Shown: piece by piece, positions 61,928-64,000 of the stretch
Position numbering within the stretch: position 1 is the stretch's first letter
Layout of the letters: every line of letters starts with the position of its first letter
Assembly: GCF_030812315.1 (NCBI RefSeq)
Contig: NZ_JAUSSM010000004.1
Coordinates: forward strand, 124,001 to 188,000
DNA length: 64,000 nucleotides
Direction: 5' to 3'
Source of the DNA: Arthrobacter oryzae
GTDB taxonomy: Bacteria > Actinomycetota > Actinomycetes > Actinomycetales > Micrococcaceae
The notes under the pieces: generated by a model
Database searches by the model: none
Told to the model about the DNA's origin: nothing
The model's input: the letters and a program-made list of their open reading frames with translations, nothing else
Program-made: the position numbers and the translations under genes

Positions 61928-62264
61928 GGTCTTTCCTTCCTGGATTCCTATCCCATCGGCCGCTCATCGCCAGGTAATTGTGGTGCAGGAGGACGTCCAC
62001 ACAGACTCCTCCTCACCTGGCTCCATCGCCGTGCAGGAGCGGCCCAGATCCGGCCCAGTCCAATGAAATCTGCGCCAACACCAAAGTCCGGCCACAACGG
62101 TAAGACGTCGGCGGCAGTAGTTACGGGCGCAGGCAAAAGGCCGTTCGGCCCTATCAACCTGCGGCAACCCGGCCCAAAGCTTAAATCAGATAGGCGCTGG
62201 GGCGGACGCCCGCGGGCTCCTGCATCGAGCTGCCAGACCGCGGGCGCTCTGAGGACAGCCGGAC
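61928..62264. other. Intergenic region
   Basis: No supported gene. It separates the broken GYD gene from the divergent DUF998 gene and should contain both promoters; no clear repeat or RNA fold. Confidence 0.4.
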
Positions 62265-62930
62265 ATGTCAATCGACAAGCGTCAGCCACCGCAGCGCGGG
62301 CGGGCCGCGACGCAGGGAAGCCAGCGCCGTGACGTGACTCGCAGGGCCCTTCTGGCGGCAGGAGCGCTGTCTTCGCTGCTCTACGTGGTTGCCACAGACG
62401 TCGTGGCGGCGTCCATGTGGGACGGGTACCGGCGCACCGAACAGATGGTGAGCGAACTGTTCGCCGTCGGCTCCCCCGGTCGGGACGTACTGCTCCCCTT
62501 CACATGGGTCTACACCGTGCTATTTACCGCGTTCGGGGTGGGCGTCTGGAACTCCGTGCGGGGCAACCGCGCCCTGCGCATCGGCGGCGGCCTGCTCATC
62601 GGGTACGGGCTGTGGAACATCATGGGAGCCCTTTTCCCGCTGACGCTGGGGGACGATGCTTCCATTCCCATGCATATCCTCGCCACCAACATCCAACTCG
62701 CCCTCATGGTCGCAGCAATGTGTTTCGTGGCTGCAGGGTTCCACAGCCGGATGCGGGTGTATTCGATCGTCTCGCTTGCTGCTTCCGCGGTGATGGGCAT
62801 GGTGGCGTTCATGGCAGCCCCGGGCCCCAACCTCGTGCTGGGCATCAGCGGGCGGATCAGCATCGGGGCGTTCCTGCTCTGGGTAGCGGTCCTCGCAGTT
62901 GCGCTGTGGAAGAGACCGGGGCTGAAATAG
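62265..62930 (+). CDS. DUF998 membrane protein
   Basis: A 221-residue integral membrane protein with about six hydrophobic helices. TEQMVSELFAVGSPGRD after helix 1 and WNIMGALFPLTL in the middle match DUF998, a family of unknown function common in actinobacteria. A GAGGAC precedes the ATG. Confidence 0.88.
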   Translation: MSIDKRQPPQRGRAATQGSQRRDVTRRALLAAGALSSLLYVVATDVVAASMWDGYRRTEQMVSELFAVGSPGRDVLLPFTWVYTVLFTAFGVGVWNSVRGNRALRIGGGLLIGYGLWNIMGALFPLTLGDDASIPMHILATNIQLALMVAAMCFVAAGFHSRMRVYSIVSLAASAVMGMVAFMAAPGPNLVLGISGRISIGAFLLWVAVLAVALWKRPGLK

Positions 62931-62992
62931 GGCCATAGCACGGTACGTTGACACCCGTCCGGAGCCCGACGCGGAAAAGCGCTGAACCAAAT

Positions 62993-63038
62993 GAAAGGCC
63001 GTGGATGCCCCGAAATCTGAAGGTACCCACGGCCTTTC
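62993..63038. terminator. Hairpin terminator between convergent genes
   Basis: GAAAGGCCGTGG and CCACGGCCTTTC form a 12-bp perfect stem around a 22-base loop, located between the ends of DUF998 and the excalibur lipoprotein. Confidence 0.7.
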
Positions 63039-63054
63039 TACGGCATCTTTGCGA

Positions 63055-63720
63055 CTACTTATCGCACCCGATGCCGTCGCCATCCCTGTCGAGGTGTTTC
63101 CCGTACCCTGGCGTACCGGCATAAACCGGCGCGGCTCCGGCTGCACGCGCCGCAGTGCAGTTGGCGTAGGACGCGGCGGGAGCAACCGGTGCCTGCGGGA
63201 CAGCCTGCTGCACCGGAGGCTGAGGGACGGCCTGCTGCGCCGCCGCTTGTTCGGCCGCCAACTTCGCGGCAGCCGCATCCGCTGCAGCCTTGTCAGCCGC
63301 AGCCTTGTCAGCTGCCGCCTTATCCGCAGCCGCTTGTTCAGCTGCAGCTTTCTCGGCTGCTGCCTTGTCTGCGGCAGCCTTTTCCGCCGCAACCTTGTCA
63401 AGGCTCTTGACGCCGAGGTGAACGGTGGAACCCTTTGCCGCTTGGGCACCTTCGGCGCGGTCCTGGGACGTTACCTGCCAGTTCTTCTTTGAAATGATCA
63501 TCTTGCCGTCCACGGTATCCACCGACTCAACCTCGAGCCCGAGATCCTTCAGTTGATCCGTGGCTTTATCCAGGGTCAGGCCCGTCACGCCTGGAACCGC
63601 GACGGTATCAGTAACCGCTGCAACAGCCGAGGCTGATTCTGTCGGCGCTGCCTCCTGCTTGCCGCCGCATCCGGTCAGCAGGAGCCCGGTTAGCACAACT
63701 AGTGCCAGTGTCTTCTTCAT
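63055..63720 (-). CDS. PASTA-like/excalibur lipoprotein with Ala-rich linker
   Basis: A 221-residue lipoprotein; the ATG at 63720 has AAGGGGG upstream, and the longer frame is not used. Signal MKKTLALVVLTGLLLTGC with a lipobox, a PASTA-like domain (VPGVTGLTLDKATDQLKDLG), a long Ala/Lys repeat linker (residues about 105-165) and a C-terminal excalibur calcium-binding motif DRDGDGIGCDK. It is likely extracellular. A second excalibur gene starts right beside it. Confidence 0.9.
   Translation of the reverse strand: MKKTLALVVLTGLLLTGCGGKQEAAPTESASAVAAVTDTVAVPGVTGLTLDKATDQLKDLGLEVESVDTVDGKMIISKKNWQVTSQDRAEGAQAAKGSTVHLGVKSLDKVAAEKAAADKAAAEKAAAEQAAADKAAADKAAADKAAADAAAAKLAAEQAAAQQAVPQPPVQQAVPQAPVAPAASYANCTAARAAGAAPVYAGTPGYGKHLDRDGDGIGCDK
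63240..63400. repeat. Coding Ala/Lys direct repeats
   Basis: Repeats of about 15-30 bp (for example GCAGCCTTGTCAGC variants) encode tandem KAAADKAAAE units in the linker of the excalibur lipoprotein. Number may vary between strains. Confidence 0.7.
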
Positions 63721-63766
63721 TTTTCCCCCTTGGAAAGTTTTGAAACTGTGGAGTGATGGAATCGGT

Positions 63767-64000
63767 CTAGCCTTCGCAGGCAACCCCGTCGGAATCACGG
63801 TCCAGCGCAGGCCGGTAACCCGCTGACCCCGCGTACAGCGGCGCAGCACCGGCGGCCTTCGCCGCAGTCCAGTTGGCGTAGTAGGCTGCTGCCGGCGCCG
63901 GCGCAACGGGAACCTGTACTGCAGGTGCGGGAGCAACAGGGGCAGGCGCAACAGCAGCCGGAGCAGGCGCGGCCGGAGCAGGCACCGCCGCCGCAGGTGC
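63767..64000 (-). CDS. Excalibur protein, 5' part outside window
   Basis: The frame is open to the right window edge. The visible part is a long Ala/Pro-rich stretch followed by a C-terminal excalibur domain (NWTAAKAAGAAPLYAGSAGY and DRDSDGVACEG), closely similar to the domain of the gene 46 bp downstream. The two probably arose by tandem duplication. The N-terminus, where a signal peptide is expected, is not visible. Confidence 0.8.
   Translation of the reverse strand, partial: APAAAVPAPAAPAPAAVAPAPVAPAPAVQVPVAPAPAAAYYANWTAAKAAGAAPLYAGSAGYRPALDRDSDGVACEG

Noticed and set aside
1..64000. CRISPR arrays, tRNA genes, transposases or integrases
   Set aside because: No spaced identical repeats, cloverleaf-like segments or recombinase motifs were recognised on either strand, though a tool-based scan could still find a short RNA.

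Overview
The window looks like the chromosome of a high-GC actinobacterium, most probably Micrococcaceae (Arthrobacter or Pseudarthrobacter type). This is inferred from the GC-rich coding sequence, the gene style, and families such as DUF998, GYD, excalibur/PASTA lipoproteins and ARPP-1. About two thirds of it is accessory DNA dominated by predicted defence, DNA-processing and NAD/ADP-ribose genes. I saw no tRNA, rRNA, CRISPR array, transposase or integrase.

Bases 1-16,456 form a defence island. A plus-strand operon (C-terminal part of an ATPase-like protein cut by the window edge, an unknown gene, DUF6339, a DNA cytosine methyltransferase) converges on a minus-strand operon (MORC/GHKL ATPase, Z1 helicase-like protein, PD-(D/E)XK endonuclease-like DUF4420 protein, AIPR protein). 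This gene set matches the MutL/MORC-type restriction-modification systems predicted by comparative genomics. Divergent from it is a two-gene unit: a SIR2 NADase-like protein with a macro-like N-terminus, and a LEM-3-like GIY-YIG nuclease. A 624-residue gene of unknown function follows.

Bases 16,540-24,492 hold an ADP-ribose module: an NrtR-type repressor, ARPP-1, and an ADP-ribosylglycohydrolase fused to a cysteine phosphatase. Two matching 20-bp palindromes lie in the shared promoter. After it come two proteins with sigma-region-4-like or HNH-associated repeats, an EccC/FtsK-like ATPase, a small unknown gene, and a frameshifted fragment of a NERD-helicase gene.

Bases 24,744-37,047 are the most striking part: seven co-directional, tightly packed genes. 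They encode a membrane protein, a NERD nuclease-UvrD helicase, an SF2 helicase fused to a complete sigma-70 factor, a helical protein, a second membrane protein, an AddB-like nuclease without its iron-sulfur cysteines, and an AddA-like helicase-nuclease. I do not know this combination as a named system; it could couple sensing or processing of DNA ends to transcription.

Bases 37,063-46,340 carry a zinc-ribbon protein, a HicAB toxin-antitoxin pair with a palindromic operator, an amide or nitrile uptake/hydrolysis cluster with its GntR regulator, and a 4-kb accessory block. That block is bounded on the far side by a diverged 3' fragment of the same GntR-type gene.

Bases 46,546-64,000 are more ordinary: secreted and lipoprotein genes, an amino-acid uptake/transamination/decarboxylation cluster with an Lrp regulator, lipid-kinase and methyltransferase genes, a LuxR-TPR regulator, a broken GYD gene, and two tandem excalibur proteins, the second cut by the window edge. 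Several strong hairpin terminators separate the convergent genes here.
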